64,000 bases of DNA from Novosphingobium mangrovisedimenti (GCF_025153475.1 NZ_JANZXA010000002.1:1-64000); one strand, 5' to 3'; positions 36,062 to 45,639 are shown, counted from the first letter of the stretch. Notes: generated from the letters alone by a model not told the origin. Program-made: numbers and translations.

Positions 36062-37111
36062 TTGGCTTATCGCAAGTATTGGGTTGGGTTGGACACGGGA
36101 GTTTCCGAAACGGCAGTGTGCCTCATCGACGAATTCGGTGAAATCCTGTTCGAAGGAAAACGGGAAACGAATGCTGATCAGATAAAGGATATCCTGCGCC
36201 CCTTTGGCGTCGAAGCGGTTCAGCGCATCACCATCGAAGCCGGCGTCGGCACGCATATGGTGCGAAACCTCCAGAGGCAGGGCTTTCCCGTCTATGTCAC
36301 CGAGGTTCGCAAATCAGCGAAATTCCTTGCGATACGACGGCAGAAGACCGACGCCAACGATGCTCGAGGTCTTGCCGAGCTCGGCCGAATCGGGCGGACA
36401 ATCGGATCGGAAGTGTTCGTGAAGCCGCTCGATTGCCAGAACCTTCGCAGCCTACTCAATGTGCGCAAAAGCCTCGTCCAGCAGCGCATGAAAATAGACG
36501 CGTTGGTCCAGTCGATCGTGCGCCTGCACGGGGGAAAGCTGAAGACCAATACCGGGGTTGGCAAACTCGCCAGCGGTATTGAGGGTCAGCTGGAACGATT
36601 GAAGGTCGATGGCCTGGACGTCGATGCGGATCTCAGACCGCTGATCACAATTGCTGAGAACCTGCGATCGCACATCGCCGGGATGGACAAGCGCCTTCGC
36701 GCCATGGCTGTGACACATCCCGTCTGTTCGAACCTCATGACGGTGCCCGGTGTCGGCCCAATCACTGCTCTGTCATTCTACAGCGCTATCGGTGACCCGT
36801 CGCGCTTCCAACGGACCCGTGATGTAGGACCCTATTTCGGCCTGACGCCGTCCATCCATCAATCGGGCGTAATCTCTCGCGTTGGCAGGATCAGCCGGTT
36901 CGGCAGCAAACTAACCCGCACACACCTCGTATCTGCCGCCACCGTTCTTTTGTGCTCCACGAAGGCTCAAAGCGCATTGCAGACTTGGGGGCTGGAATTG
37001 TCGAAGAAGGTCGGCCTTTCGAAGGCCCGGGTTGCTGTGGCTCGAAAGCTGGCCGTAGTCATGCTTCACATGTGGAAGTCTGGTTCAGCTTTTGACCCGG
37101 CACACACATGA
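36062..37111 (+). CDS. IS110-family transposase (DEDD recombinase)
   Basis: A protein of 349 residues with a TTG start at 36062. The N-terminal DEDD RuvC-like domain shows VGLDTGVSE near 8-16, ITIEAGVGTH near 57 and KTDANDARGLAEL near 97. The C-terminal Tnp domain shows LMTVPGVGPITALSFYSAIGDP near 225 and FGLTPSIHQSG near 258 with the conserved Ser. Length and motif order are those of an intact enzyme. IS110 recombinases use a structured RNA from the element to choose target and donor; the candidate RNA sites are the flanks at 35950-36061 and 37112-37215. Confidence 0.92.
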   Translation: MAYRKYWVGLDTGVSETAVCLIDEFGEILFEGKRETNADQIKDILRPFGVEAVQRITIEAGVGTHMVRNLQRQGFPVYVTEVRKSAKFLAIRRQKTDANDARGLAELGRIGRTIGSEVFVKPLDCQNLRSLLNVRKSLVQQRMKIDALVQSIVRLHGGKLKTNTGVGKLASGIEGQLERLKVDGLDVDADLRPLITIAENLRSHIAGMDKRLRAMAVTHPVCSNLMTVPGVGPITALSFYSAIGDPSRFQRTRDVGPYFGLTPSIHQSGVISRVGRISRFGSKLTRTHLVSAATVLLCSTKAQSALQTWGLELSKKVGLSKARVAVARKLAVVMLHMWKSGSAFDPAHT

Positions 37112-37743
37112 AATGAGTTCCTCCGAGCGGAGGGAGGCCTGGACCCCGCTTTGTTTTCTGGGGCTCCGACCCCGGTGTAGGTAATTGGGCCAGGCCTGCC
37201 GACTGCTCCCTCAAGGTTTATGAATTTCGAGCTTTACCAAGTCTGGCTTAGCGGAATCGGAAACTTGTAAACCTGGCTCCCCCGGAGGTGCCGCTGAAGC
37301 GGATCATGTGAGATTTGATGGGGCGACCCGGAACGTTGCAGGAACGAATTTTTGCGGGCCTTTCGGTCCCTGACTTGAAGCAGGTTTCTGCTTTTGTTCA
37401 CGGCTGGCGAATGCCAGAAATCCGCCACTTTTGTAAGTTTCGAGTCCTTGAATTGGACTCGAACCTCTAGGCCACATTGAAATGCGGGCTTTTCTGCGGG
37501 CCTTCGTAAAAACCACATCGCCTATGTGGCTGTTATACCACACAAAATATAATAAGATGCGAGTCCTCTTCTGGCACCATTTGTTCTCCTGGCAACGTCC
37601 ATTGACGTCCAGGAAGTGGCTGAAATCCGCCATTTTTTGTGTTATGATCGTCCAGTCAAATCCGGGCGTATCCGGTACCAACCAGGAACAATGAGGGTAT
37701 TTCTGAAGGTACCGAAATCGCCTTTTTGAAGGGCGATACCGGC
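37112..37743. other. gene-free spacer: IS110 right flank and integrase upstream region
   Basis: About 630 bp without a credible gene. 37123-37205 is rich in G/C runs with complementary pieces (AGGCCTGG and CCAGGCC; CTCCGAGCGGAG; repeated GACCCC/GGGGCTCC), suggesting folded RNA at the IS110 right end. Further on: CGAGTCC and GGACTCG arms (37441-37461), CCACAT and ATGTGG arms (37512-37528), a TATAAT-like box at 37548-37553, and the sequence CGAGTCCTCTTCTGGCACCA (37560-37579), which looks like a tRNA 3' end and could be an attachment-site core. AAATCCGCCA followed by pyrimidines occurs twice (37419, 37623). No complete tRNA folds here. Confidence 0.4.
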
Positions 37744-38720
37744 ATGAACACCCTTTTCGCGACCACGGTCCTCAACGCCAAGCCCGCCGAACGGGACTAC
37801 AAGCTGTCCGACGGCGGCGGCCTCTATCTTCTCATCAAGCCGAGCGGCAGCAAGCTGTGGCGCATGAACTACCGCTATCTCGGCAAGCATCGCCCCCTTT
37901 CCTTCGGTGCCTGGCCCGAAGTCAGCCTTGCCGATGCACGCGTGCGCCGGGAAGACGCGCGGCGGATGATCGCTGCCGGCCTCGATCCCTCGCACGAACA
38001 GAAACTCGCTGCAGCACGCGAAAAGGTCTCCGAGGAGAACAGCTTCAAGCTGGTCGCCGAGGAATGGGTGGCAAAGAACGAACGCGAAGGCATGGCGGAA
38101 ATCACGCTGAGCAAGATTCGCTGGCTGCTCGAAAAGGCCTACCCCAAAATCGGCAACCGGCCGGTCGCAAAGATCACCGCGCAAGAAGTGCTCGGCGTGC
38201 TTCGTGCGATCGAGGCGACGGGACGCTATGAAAGTGCCCGGCGCATGCGCTGCGTGCTCAGCCGCGTGTTTCGCTACGCGATTGCCACGACCCGGGCCGA
38301 ACACGATCCAGCGCGTGACCTGCGCGGCGCGCTCACGGTGCCCAAGGCCAAGCATCTGGCGGCCATCACCACCGAAAAAGGCGCAGGTGAACTCATGCGC
38401 GCGATCGAGGGGTACACGGGTCATGCCATCACCCTCTTTGCCCTGCGGCTGTCCGCGCATCTCTTCGTTCGGCCCGGCGAACTGCGTCAGGCGGAGTGGA
38501 GCGAATTCGACTTCGATCGCTCGCTCTGGAATATCCCGGCCGAGAAAATGAAGATGCGCCGGCCGCACCGGGTTCCGCTGTCGCGCCAGGTAACCGCGCT
38601 GTTCGAGCAGCTCTGGGACCTGACCGGCACGGGACGGTACTGCTTCCCCTCGTTCCGCTCGCCGCGCCGGCCGATGTCGGAAAACACGGTCAATGCCGCG
38701 CTGAGAGTTCTGGGCTTCGG
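37744..38720 (+). pseudogene. P4-type tyrosine integrase, 3' truncated
   Basis: From the ATG at 37744, residues about 1-325 match a P4-like integrase: the DUF4102 arm-binding region (KLSDGGGLYLLIKPSGSKLWRM), the SAM-like core (FKLVAEEWVAKNE...), and the start of the catalytic domain with the first Arg in FVRPGELRQAEWSEFD near 245. After NAALRVLGF near 325 homology stops and the frame runs into unrelated DNA, so the HxxR and Tyr catalytic motifs are missing. The enzyme is almost certainly inactive. It was probably the integrase of the island carrying the tra genes; its loss would leave the island immobile unless another recombinase acts. Confidence 0.85.
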
Positions 38721-38721
38721 G

Positions 38722-39019
38722 CCAGCAGTCGGATATCGACGCTCGTGCCGCCCCCCGGCGCATAACCGCGGCAGACAAACAGTGGACCTCGGGAATACTG
38801 ATGCTCGACCACACGCCGCTCGAAGACGCTGTCGCCGCCATCAATCGCTACAACCGCGTTCAGGTGCGGCTAGCGGTGCCTGACCCTTCCCATCTAACGA
38901 TGACGGGCGGGTTTCGCGTGCGCGATCCGGAAGGATTTGCGCGCGCCGTGGCTGCCGCTTTCCGCCTCGCGGTCCAACATCCGGATACATCGACCATTCT
39001 GCTCGCCCCGCGGCCGTAA
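38722..39019 (+). pseudogene. C-terminal remnant of a FecR-type anti-sigma regulator
   Basis: In the frame ending at 39019 the translation reads ADKQWTSGILMLDHTPLEDA and continues with INRYNRVQVRLAVPD and TGGFRVRDPEGFARAVAAAF, the periplasmic C-terminus of sphingomonad FecR proteins. The N-terminal DNA- and sigma-binding part is absent; the left edge abuts the broken integrase near 38720. It lies directly upstream of a TonB receptor gene, the normal fecR-receptor arrangement, so this is the right flank of a deletion or insertion breakpoint. Confidence 0.75.
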
Positions 39020-39124
39020 CATTCACCCAGCCACGTGACGTAAAGAAAGTTGGCGGGTGTTTTCCGCACCCGGCGTCTCTTCCCCATCCCGCAATCAGGC
39101 GGCCCCAGGGGGGAGAACGAAAAC

Positions 39125-40054
39125 ATGATCCGAGTTCAGGAAATTCTGGCTAGCACCGCCGCAGTGGCGCTCATGGCGGCGGCATCGAGCGCCGAAGCGC
39201 AGGACAGCCGAAAGCTCGATATCATCCTGCCGGCGCAGCCGCTGGGCGCGTCCCTGCGCACGCTGGCACAGCAATCCGGCAGCACCGTTCTGGCCGACGA
39301 CACCGTGATCGCAGACCGGCAAGCGCCGGCCATCCGAGGCTCCTATACTCTCGAACAGGCCTTGACGCTGCTGCTCGCAGGCTCGGGCCTTTCCTTCGAC
39401 CGTATCGGCAAGAGCTTCGTGGTCCGGCGCGCCGCTTCGACAGGCGACGATAATGCGATCGTCGTGACCGGAAGCCGCATCCGCGGCGCGCCCGTGGCTT
39501 CACCGGTCATCCGCATCGGCCAGCAGGACATGCGCGATGAAGGCCAAACGAGCCTTGGCGATGTGGTACGGAGCATTCCGCAGGCCTTCGGCGGCGGCCA
39601 GAACCCCGGCGTCGGCAACAACGTCCCGGCGTCGAGCGGGATCAATGTCGGCAGCGCATCGACGATCAATCTGCGCGGTCTCGGAAGCGATGCAACGCTC
39701 ACGCTGATCGACGGCCACCGGCTCGCCTACAACGGCTCGCGCCAGGGCATCGACGTCTCGGCCATTCCGCTCAGCATCGTCGACAGGATCGAGATCGTCG
39801 CCGATGGCGCCTCGGCGCTCTACGGCTCGGACGCCGTTGCCGGTGTGGCCAATGTGATCCTGAAGCGTGACTATCAGGGCCTCGAGACGCGCGCGGACAT
39901 CGGCGGGGCAACCGATGGCGGCGATTTCAGCCAGCGATATGGCGCGGTCCCGGACAGCGCTGGGCGTCGGGAGGGCTCATCGACGACACGATTGAGGTTC
40001 GGCCAAATGCCCACATCTTTGTTGCTGATCGCGCCTCTTGGGACGAGGACCTAG
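39125..40054 (+). pseudogene. TonB-dependent receptor with STN domain, truncated after plug
   Basis: The ATG at 39125 follows a GGGGGGAG site. A signal peptide (cleavage after SSAEA) precedes an STN domain (about 30-100, LPAQPLGASLRTLAQQSGSTV) and a TonB plug (about 118-280, IVVTGSRIRG, INLRGLGSDATLTLIDGHRL, DGASALYGSDAVAGVANVIL). At about 39975 the frame passes into a copy of a GFA gene tail and stops at 40054, so the whole beta-barrel is missing. A receptor of this kind is usually 900 or more residues. It cannot form a transporter. Confidence 0.85.
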
Positions 40055-40089
40055 GGGGCCTGCCGATGATCGAGACATTTCCGAGCTAG
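39981..40089. repeat. 109-bp copy of the 3' end of the GFA gene
   Basis: This stretch aligns without gaps to 44683-44791, the end of the GFA-family gene, with about six differences. Both end in CTAG followed by TCCGAACACGCC; in the second locus an IS sits between two CTAG copies. It is therefore a fragment of a related gene fused to the truncated TonB receptor and shows the uninterrupted form of the IS target. Confidence 0.85.
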
Positions 40090-40252
40090 TCCGAACACGC
40101 CGACTTAACGGACATTTCCGACCTCTTCAGCCCCTACCGAAAGCGGCCTTACGTTCATGTGAATTACCTCGACAACGAAGGGCGAGTTTCGAGATGGATT
40201 TGGGGAGCCTGGAGGTCCGGAATGCCGGGGGGGAGCGGTCATTGACCCTCTA
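40055..40252. other. spacer without recognised gene
   Basis: About 200 bp between the receptor remnant and the convergent lipoprotein gene. It has no credible open frame and looks like rearrangement debris from the GFA-gene flank. Confidence 0.4.
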
Positions 40253-40714
40253 CTAATCAACAGGAATGGGCAGGCTTTTCACCGCATTCAATAGCGATTT
40301 GTTGCGGGCTGCATTTTGAGACGCGTTGCATCCAAAGTCTGCCAAAAAATGCTCGTCCAGTCCGCTACCAACCCAACGAATATAGACTGCTCCCGCATCG
40401 CGGATCTGAGGGCTTCCGTCCGGACACCCCTGCTGGATGAACTGCAATGCGCTGCTGTCACTATAAGGCGTGGCGGCTTGTCTATATGGTTCTAGTCGCT
40501 TTCGAAATTGATCGAATTGTTGAGGCGTGACATTGAACGCTCCAACCTTTCTACTTGGATCCAACTCGAAATGTCCTTCACCTTGGCGCGTTAGCGAAAT
40601 ATCTACCGAGGACCAACCCGAGACCCTTAAATCTATTTCGTCGATCTTTCCGTCAGAAGCCTCAGAACACGCTCCAACTGTGATCAAGAACGAGAGTGCG
40701 AGCAGAGACCTCAT
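40253..40714 (-). CDS. predicted lipoprotein of unknown function
   Basis: A protein of 153 residues from the second Met at 40714 (MRSLLALSFLITVGACSEA). The signal peptide ends in the lipobox TVGAC with Cys near residue 16. The mature part of about 137 residues has two further cysteines that may pair (QGCPDGS, DFGCNAS). I do not recognise the family. It stands alone, leftward, and ends just after the recombination scar. Base composition is lower in GC than its neighbours, hinting at separate acquisition. Confidence 0.6.
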   Translation of the reverse strand: MRSLLALSFLITVGACSEASDGKIDEIDLRVSGWSSVDISLTRQGEGHFELDPSRKVGAFNVTPQQFDQFRKRLEPYRQAATPYSDSSALQFIQQGCPDGSPQIRDAGAVYIRWVGSGLDEHFLADFGCNASQNAARNKSLLNAVKSLPIPVD

Positions 40715-40952
40715 CACATTGACATGCACCGGAAACGAAACGGCAGCAATGTCGGCGGCTCCGGTAAGGCCGGTTTCCGGTTAAAATGTTGAAACGCCGC
40801 CGTTCGCGTTCAGCCAAGCTGAGCCGGCAGCAGGCGCCGACATAGCCGTCGTTCAGGCCTTCGCGACCGACCCATGAGAAGCGGCCATACATTCATCCCC
40901 TGCTATTAGGCCGCACTCTGTTAGGCCGCACTCTGTCGATCTGCATCTGGTC

Positions 40953-42128
40953 TCACGCACCGCAGAGCGGCTGTTCGCGTTCGCGGGCCCTGTCTCGAGC
41001 GGTGAGGCCGACAACCGCAAATCCAATGACGGATATCGCCGCGCCAGCCAGAGCCACAGTCGGATAGCCTAGGCCCGCAGCGATGACGCCGCCGCCCAAG
41101 GCTGCACCGATCGCGTTGCCCAGATTGAACGCGCCGATGTTGACGGCCGAGGCCAGATTGGGCGCGTCGGCCGCGGCGGTCATCACGCGCACCTGAAGCG
41201 GCGGCACCAGGGCGAAGCTGGCAACGCCCCACAGGAATACTAGGATCGCGGTCGGCACGGCGAAGGACATCAGCAGCGCGAAGGCGACAAGGATCGCAGT
41301 CAGCGAAGCGAGAGTCACAATCAGCGTGCGATCGACAGATTGATCGGCGAACCGCCCACCCAGCCAGTTCCCCACCGTCAGCCCGACACCATAAGTGACG
41401 AGCATTGCCGTGACGAAACCGAGCGATGCGTGCGTGACCTCGCGCAGGATCGGTGCGATATAGGTGAAGACCGTGAACATCGCGCTCGACCCGACCACGG
41501 TCAGGGCCAAGGCGCCCAGCACAGGACCGCGCGTGAGGACGCGCAGCTCTGAAATCGCATTGCCGCCGACCGGAACGGGCAACGCCGGCAGCGTCAGCCG
41601 CAGAGCGGCCATGGTTGCGAGCCCGAGCCCCGCGATCCCCCAGAAGGCGGCACGCCATCCGAGATGCTCGCCCGCCCAGGTCGCGAGCGGAACGCCGACG
41701 ACATTGGCAATGGTGAGCCCCATGAACATCGCCGCAACGGCGCCCGCGCGCCGCTGCGGCGGTACTAGGCTGGCGGCGACGACCGAGCCGATACCGAAAA
41801 AGGCGCCATGGTTGAACGATGTGATGACCCGCGCGATCAGGAGTATCCAGTAACTGGTGGATATGGCCGCCAACAGGTTGCCGAGCGTGAAGATGCCGGC
41901 CAGCCCGATCAGCAGCGTACGGCGTGGCACGCGTCCGGTGGTCAGCGTCATCAGCGGCGCGCCGATCATCACGCCCAGCGCATAGGCGCTGATGAGCAGC
42001 CCCGCTACCGGGATCGAGACATGGAGGCCGATTGCGATGACGGGCAGCAGGCCCATTGGCGCGAACTCTGTGACGCCGATACCGAACGCGCCGACGGCAA
42101 GAGCGAGCAAGCCAGGATTGAGTTTCAT
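40953..42128 (-). CDS. MFS transporter, DHA1 / AraJ-like
   Basis: A protein of 391 residues from the ATG at 42128 (the frame continues upstream through the reductase gene, but not as coding). Twelve hydrophobic segments are expected; motif A-like YALGVMIGAPLMTLTTGRVPRR lies near 48-70, and the second half begins near 200. DHA1 members usually export drugs, sugars or purines by proton antiport. The start is 14 bp after the aldo/keto reductase stop, so the pair forms an operon. Substrate is not evident. Confidence 0.85.
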   Translation of the reverse strand: MKLNPGLLALAVGAFGIGVTEFAPMGLLPVIAIGLHVSIPVAGLLISAYALGVMIGAPLMTLTTGRVPRRTLLIGLAGIFTLGNLLAAISTSYWILLIARVITSFNHGAFFGIGSVVAASLVPPQRRAGAVAAMFMGLTIANVVGVPLATWAGEHLGWRAAFWGIAGLGLATMAALRLTLPALPVPVGGNAISELRVLTRGPVLGALALTVVGSSAMFTVFTYIAPILREVTHASLGFVTAMLVTYGVGLTVGNWLGGRFADQSVDRTLIVTLASLTAILVAFALLMSFAVPTAILVFLWGVASFALVPPLQVRVMTAAADAPNLASAVNIGAFNLGNAIGAALGGGVIAAGLGYPTVALAGAAISVIGFAVVGLTARDRAREREQPLCGA

Positions 42129-42142
42129 TGCATGGATTCCGT

Positions 42143-43177
42143 TCAGATCAGCGCGGGATTGAGGCGGGCAAAACCCTCTTGCTGCCGGTACGGGGTGTGC
42201 GGATAGGGCGGCAGCCTGTCGCTCGCGGCATCCAGCGAGGCGATCTGCTCGGGCGTCAGCGACCAGCCGACCGCGCCGAGATTCTGGCGGAGCTGCTCCT
42301 CGTTGCGCGCGCCGATGATGACCGAGGAAACGGTCGGACGCTGCAACAGCCAGTTGATGGCGATCTGCGGCACGGTCTTGTCCGTCTCCGCGGCGACCGC
42401 CTCGATCGCGTCGATCACGCGATAGAGATGCTCCTGCGTGACCGGCGGCGCGAACTGCTCGGTCTCGTGCAGCCGGCTGCCGTCCGGGATCGGGCGGTTG
42501 CGTCCGATCTTGCCGGTCAGCCGTCCCCAGCCGAGCGGGCTCCACACCAGCGCGCCGATGCCCTGATCCGCGCCCAGCGGCATGAGATCGTCCTCATAGG
42601 CGCGGCCGATCAGCGAATAATAGACCTGATGCGCGACCAGGCGCGGCAGACCGTGCTGGCGCGCGAAAGCCTGCGCCTTCATGAGCTGCCAGCCGGGATA
42701 GTTGGAGACGCCGGCATAGCGCAGCTTCCCCGACGCGATCAGCTGCCCAAGCGTCTCCATCAGCTCCTCGACCGGAGTCGAGGCGTCGAAGGCATGGAGT
42801 TGCAGCAGGTCGATATGATCGGTGGCGAGGCGACGGAGCGCGTCCTCCACGGCGCGGACCAGCCTTGCCCGCGATACGCCCCAGTCGGCGGGACCATCGC
42901 CCATGGGGAGCCCAGTCTTGGTCGAGATCAGCACCGCGTCGCGCCGGCCCTTGATCGCGTCACCCAATATCTCTTCGGAAGCGCCGTTCGAATAGACGTC
43001 GGCGGTGTCGAACAGGGTCACGCCGGCCTCGAGGCAGATGTCGATCAGCCGCCGCGCCTCGCGCGCATCGCTTTGTCCCCAGGCACTGAACAACGGACCC
43101 CGGCCGCCGAACGTGCCGGTACCGAAGCTCAGGGCAGGGACGCGAAGACCGGATGCGCCAAGTTGCCGATAGTCCAT
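42143..43177 (-). CDS. aldo/keto reductase
   Basis: A protein of 344 residues. AKR features are present: LGASGLRVPALSFGTGTFGG at the start, GVTLFDTADVYSNGASEEILG near 52-73 (catalytic Asp and Tyr), ISTKTGLP near 84 (Lys), DHIDLLQLHAFD near 118 (His), and the C-terminal NADP-binding SSVIIGARNEEQLRQNL near 295. The enzyme reduces carbonyls with NADPH. It is divergent from a LysR regulator 88 bp away and followed by an MFS pump, a typical stress or detoxification cassette. Confidence 0.92.
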   Translation of the reverse strand: MDYRQLGASGLRVPALSFGTGTFGGRGPLFSAWGQSDAREARRLIDICLEAGVTLFDTADVYSNGASEEILGDAIKGRRDAVLISTKTGLPMGDGPADWGVSRARLVRAVEDALRRLATDHIDLLQLHAFDASTPVEELMETLGQLIASGKLRYAGVSNYPGWQLMKAQAFARQHGLPRLVAHQVYYSLIGRAYEDDLMPLGADQGIGALVWSPLGWGRLTGKIGRNRPIPDGSRLHETEQFAPPVTQEHLYRVIDAIEAVAAETDKTVPQIAINWLLQRPTVSSVIIGARNEEQLRQNLGAVGWSLTPEQIASLDAASDRLPPYPHTPYRQQEGFARLNPALI

Positions 43178-43265
43178 GTGAAAACCTTTCGATTGCTATG
43201 CTGGCGCATAAATGGAAGATCGTCGCCAAGCTTGGTAGGGCCGTTGCACGCGAAGGATTTTTGAA

Positions 43266-44171
43266 ATGGACGCAAAGACGGCCGTCGGCGCGGATCGCGC
43301 CCGCGCCCTCGAAATCTTCGCGACGGTGATCGATGCCGGCAGCTTCTCCGCCGCCGGGCGCCTGCTCGACCTGACACCGTCGGCGGTCAGCCGCACGATC
43401 GACCGGGTCGAGGCGCGGCTCGGCGTCCGACTGCTGCTGCGCTCCACCCGCACGCTGACGCTCACGGCCGAAGGTCAGGCCTATCTGCTGGCGGCCCGCC
43501 GCATTCTGTCCGATCTCGACGATGCCGAGCAGGAGATCGCCGATCAGGGCGCGCCGCGCGGGCGATTGCGAGTGAGCGCGGCGCTATCGCACGGCCGGCT
43601 GTGCATCGTCCCCTTGCTGGGTGCGTTCGCCCGCCGCTATCCGCACATATTGGTCGATATCGCACTCACCGACGCGCTGGTTGACGTGGCTGGCGGACAG
43701 GCCGATGTCGCGGTTCGCTTCGGCCGGCTCGCCGACAGCATGTTGACCGCGCGCAAGATCGGGGAGACGGGCCGCGTGATCGTCGCCTCGCCCGACTACC
43801 TCGCCCGCTACGGCACGCCTCGGACCCCCGAGGATCTGCACGGCCATAACTGCCTGAACTTCAATTTCCGCCGCGCCGAGCCGACCTGGCCTTTCCGCCG
43901 TGATGGTCAGGATTTCTCGCTCAGCGTGCAGGGCAATATCGAGGCCAACAATGGTGAGACCCTAGGGCAGCTAGCGGCCAATGGAGTGGGTGTCACACGC
44001 GTCGGCGCGTTCAGTGTTGCGGCCGAACTGGCGAGCGGGACGCTGATCCCGCTGCTCGAGGCGTTCAACCCCGGCGATGTTGAACTGATCCATGCCGTTT
44101 TTGTCGGCGGGACTAACATTCCCGCACGCGTCCGTATGTTCGTGGACTTCTTGGTCGAGAGCTTGCGCTGA
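43266..44171 (+). CDS. LysR-family transcriptional regulator
   Basis: A protein of 301 residues. The N-terminal winged helix (about 12-70; FSAAGRLLDLTPSAVSRTIDRVEARLGVRLLLRSTR) is followed by a LysR substrate-binding domain (about 95-300). The gene is divergent from the reductase/MFS pair, the standard LysR layout, so those genes are its likely targets. Inducer unknown. Confidence 0.92.
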   Translation: MDAKTAVGADRARALEIFATVIDAGSFSAAGRLLDLTPSAVSRTIDRVEARLGVRLLLRSTRTLTLTAEGQAYLLAARRILSDLDDAEQEIADQGAPRGRLRVSAALSHGRLCIVPLLGAFARRYPHILVDIALTDALVDVAGGQADVAVRFGRLADSMLTARKIGETGRVIVASPDYLARYGTPRTPEDLHGHNCLNFNFRRAEPTWPFRRDGQDFSLSVQGNIEANNGETLGQLAANGVGVTRVGAFSVAAELASGTLIPLLEAFNPGDVELIHAVFVGGTNIPARVRMFVDFLVESLR

Positions 44172-44383
44172 TGATGGAAGCGCCGGCAAAGCGGACGTTT
44201 GAAACCAAGGGATGGCTCCCTGCTTGCGGTCATCCGTTCATGCGCCCTCGCGCACCTCTATGCTGCTCCTCGGTGACAGCGCCCGGGAGTAGTGAGTTGC
44301 CTGACCTTTGTCTTCTTTCCAACAGCTCAGTCCCTAACACCCATAGCGTGGCGTCGCAGAACGAGGTGCGCTAGGCTTGGGCC

Positions 44384-44791
44384 ATGACCCAATCTACCGA
44401 AGGCTCCTGTCTGTGCGGCGCTGTCCGCTTCCGCATCGAAGGTGCGTTCGAGAGCTTCTTCCTGTGTCATTGCGGGCGCTGCCGCAAGGACACAGGATCG
44501 GCTCATGGTGCAAACCTATTCTCCTCGACGGCGCGGCTCGAATGGCTTGCGGGTGAAAGATTGGTAAGGACCTATCGCCTTCCCGACACGCGCCACGAGA
44601 AGAGCTTCTGTGGCACCTGCGGGTCGCCGCTCCCGCGGGTGCAGGAAGGTGTGGGCATGTTAGTCGTGCCAGCAGGCAGTCTCGACGACACGATTGAGGT
44701 TCGGCCGAATGCCCACATCTTTGTTGCTCATCGCGCCACTTGGGACGAGGACCTAGAGAGCCTGCCGATGATCGAGACATTTCCGGGCTAG
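44384..44791 (+). CDS. GFA-family (glutathione-dependent formaldehyde-activating-like) protein
   Basis: A protein of 135 residues with the zinc-binding cysteine pattern of GFA/CENP-V proteins: GSCLCGAVRF near 8-17, CHCGRCRKDTGS near 30-41 and CGTCGSPLP near 73. Members are small metal-containing proteins, some acting on formaldehyde-glutathione adducts; most have no known substrate. The stop codon TAG lies within the CTAG that is duplicated by the adjacent IS, so the coding region is intact. A partial copy of the gene end lies at 39981-40089. Confidence 0.88.
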   Translation: MTQSTEGSCLCGAVRFRIEGAFESFFLCHCGRCRKDTGSAHGANLFSSTARLEWLAGERLVRTYRLPDTRHEKSFCGTCGSPLPRVQEGVGMLVVPAGSLDDTIEVRPNAHIFVAHRATWDEDLESLPMIETFPG

Positions 44792-45639
44792 GCTGTAGTG
44801 ACAAATTAATCACTTAAGCCATAGCATGATGCTTGCGAGTTTGATGAAACCGAGGAAGTTGGCGGCGAGTTTGTCGTATCGGGTGGCGATACGGCGGTAT
44901 TGCTTGAGCTTGGCGAAAAAGCCCTCGATGCCCCATCGGTTCTTGTAGGCGATGCGGTCATAGTCGCGCGGCTGCTTGCGATGGCGGCGGGGCAGGATGA
45001 CGACGGCTCCGCCCTGCGCTTCGATCTTCTCGCACAAGCTGTTGGTATCATAAGCTTTATCGGCGAGAACTTGTTCGGCTTCCAGGCCCTCGATCAGGTC
45101 GTTTGCGGGTGCCATGTCGTTCTACTGCCCGGGCCCCAGAGCAAAGCGTACCGGCAGACCAAGGGCATCAACTACAGCGTGGATTTTGGTGCCGAAGCCG
45201 CCGCGTGACCGGCCAAGAGCCTGGGCTTCCTGCCCCCCTTTTTCGCCGTGCCCCGGCCGCTTGAGCCTGAGCACGGATGACGGTTGCATCAAGGGCGATC
45301 CATTCCATGTCCGGATCATTCGATACCGCCTCGAAAATCCGGTCGAACACACTCTGCTCGATCCAGCGATAATAGCGCCGCTTCACCGTTTGGTAGGGGC
45401 CGAACCGCTCGGGCAGATCACGCCAGCGCCCGCCCGAGCGCGCTACCCACAGGATCGCATCGAAAAAACGCCGCCCATCGCTTCTCGGACCCCGCCGTCC
45501 CTTGCGACCACCCGGCACAAACTCCCGAAGCCGCTCCCATTGATCGTCCCGAAGTACCTCACCTTCCACACCAGCCTCCAAAAGCAAGTGTTGAATCAGA
45601 ACTTACAGAAAATGGGAATCCCTAAAATGTCACTACAGC
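44792..45639 (-). mobile_element. IS5-family (IS427-like) insertion sequence, 848 bp
   Basis: The ends are inverted repeats: left GCTGTAGTGACA at 44792 and right TGTCACTACAGC ending at 45639. Direct target copies CTAG flank it (44788-44791 and 45640-45643), and beyond them the sequence TCCGAACACGCC matches the uninterrupted locus at 40090. The element carries a two-frame DDE transposase on the minus strand. Ends and duplication are both visible, so the boundaries are firm. Confidence 0.93.
44810..45587 (-). pseudogene. two-frame IS5-type transposase with internal amber codon
   Basis: The first frame (45587 to 45168) gives the N-terminal DUF4096-like domain (LRDDQWERLREFVPGG, ILWVARSGGRWRDLPERFGP) and the first catalytic Asp (ALDATVIRAQ). 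The second frame (from about 45240 to 44810) gives ALGRSRGGFGTKIHAVVDALG, the second Asp region VLADKAYDTN and the Glu region YKNRWGIEGFFAKLK. The frames meet at A5G6 near 45237-45247, a slippery tract usual for IS427. The second frame also has an in-frame TAG at 45122-45124 between GPGQ and NDMAP. Relative phase is +1 (or -2), not the usual -1. This copy is probably defective. Confidence 0.8.

Noticed and set aside
37441..37600. Complete tRNA gene near the integrase
   Set aside because: GGTTCGAGTCC-like and CTGGCACCA pieces occur, but on opposite strands and at wrong spacing; no cloverleaf forms.
40662..40892. 76-codon minus-strand frame upstream of the lipoprotein
   Set aside because: Overlaps the lipoprotein start in another phase and has no recognisable features.
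42128..43264. 378-codon plus-strand frame opposite the aldo/keto reductase
   Set aside because: The minus strand holds all AKR motifs; this frame holds none.
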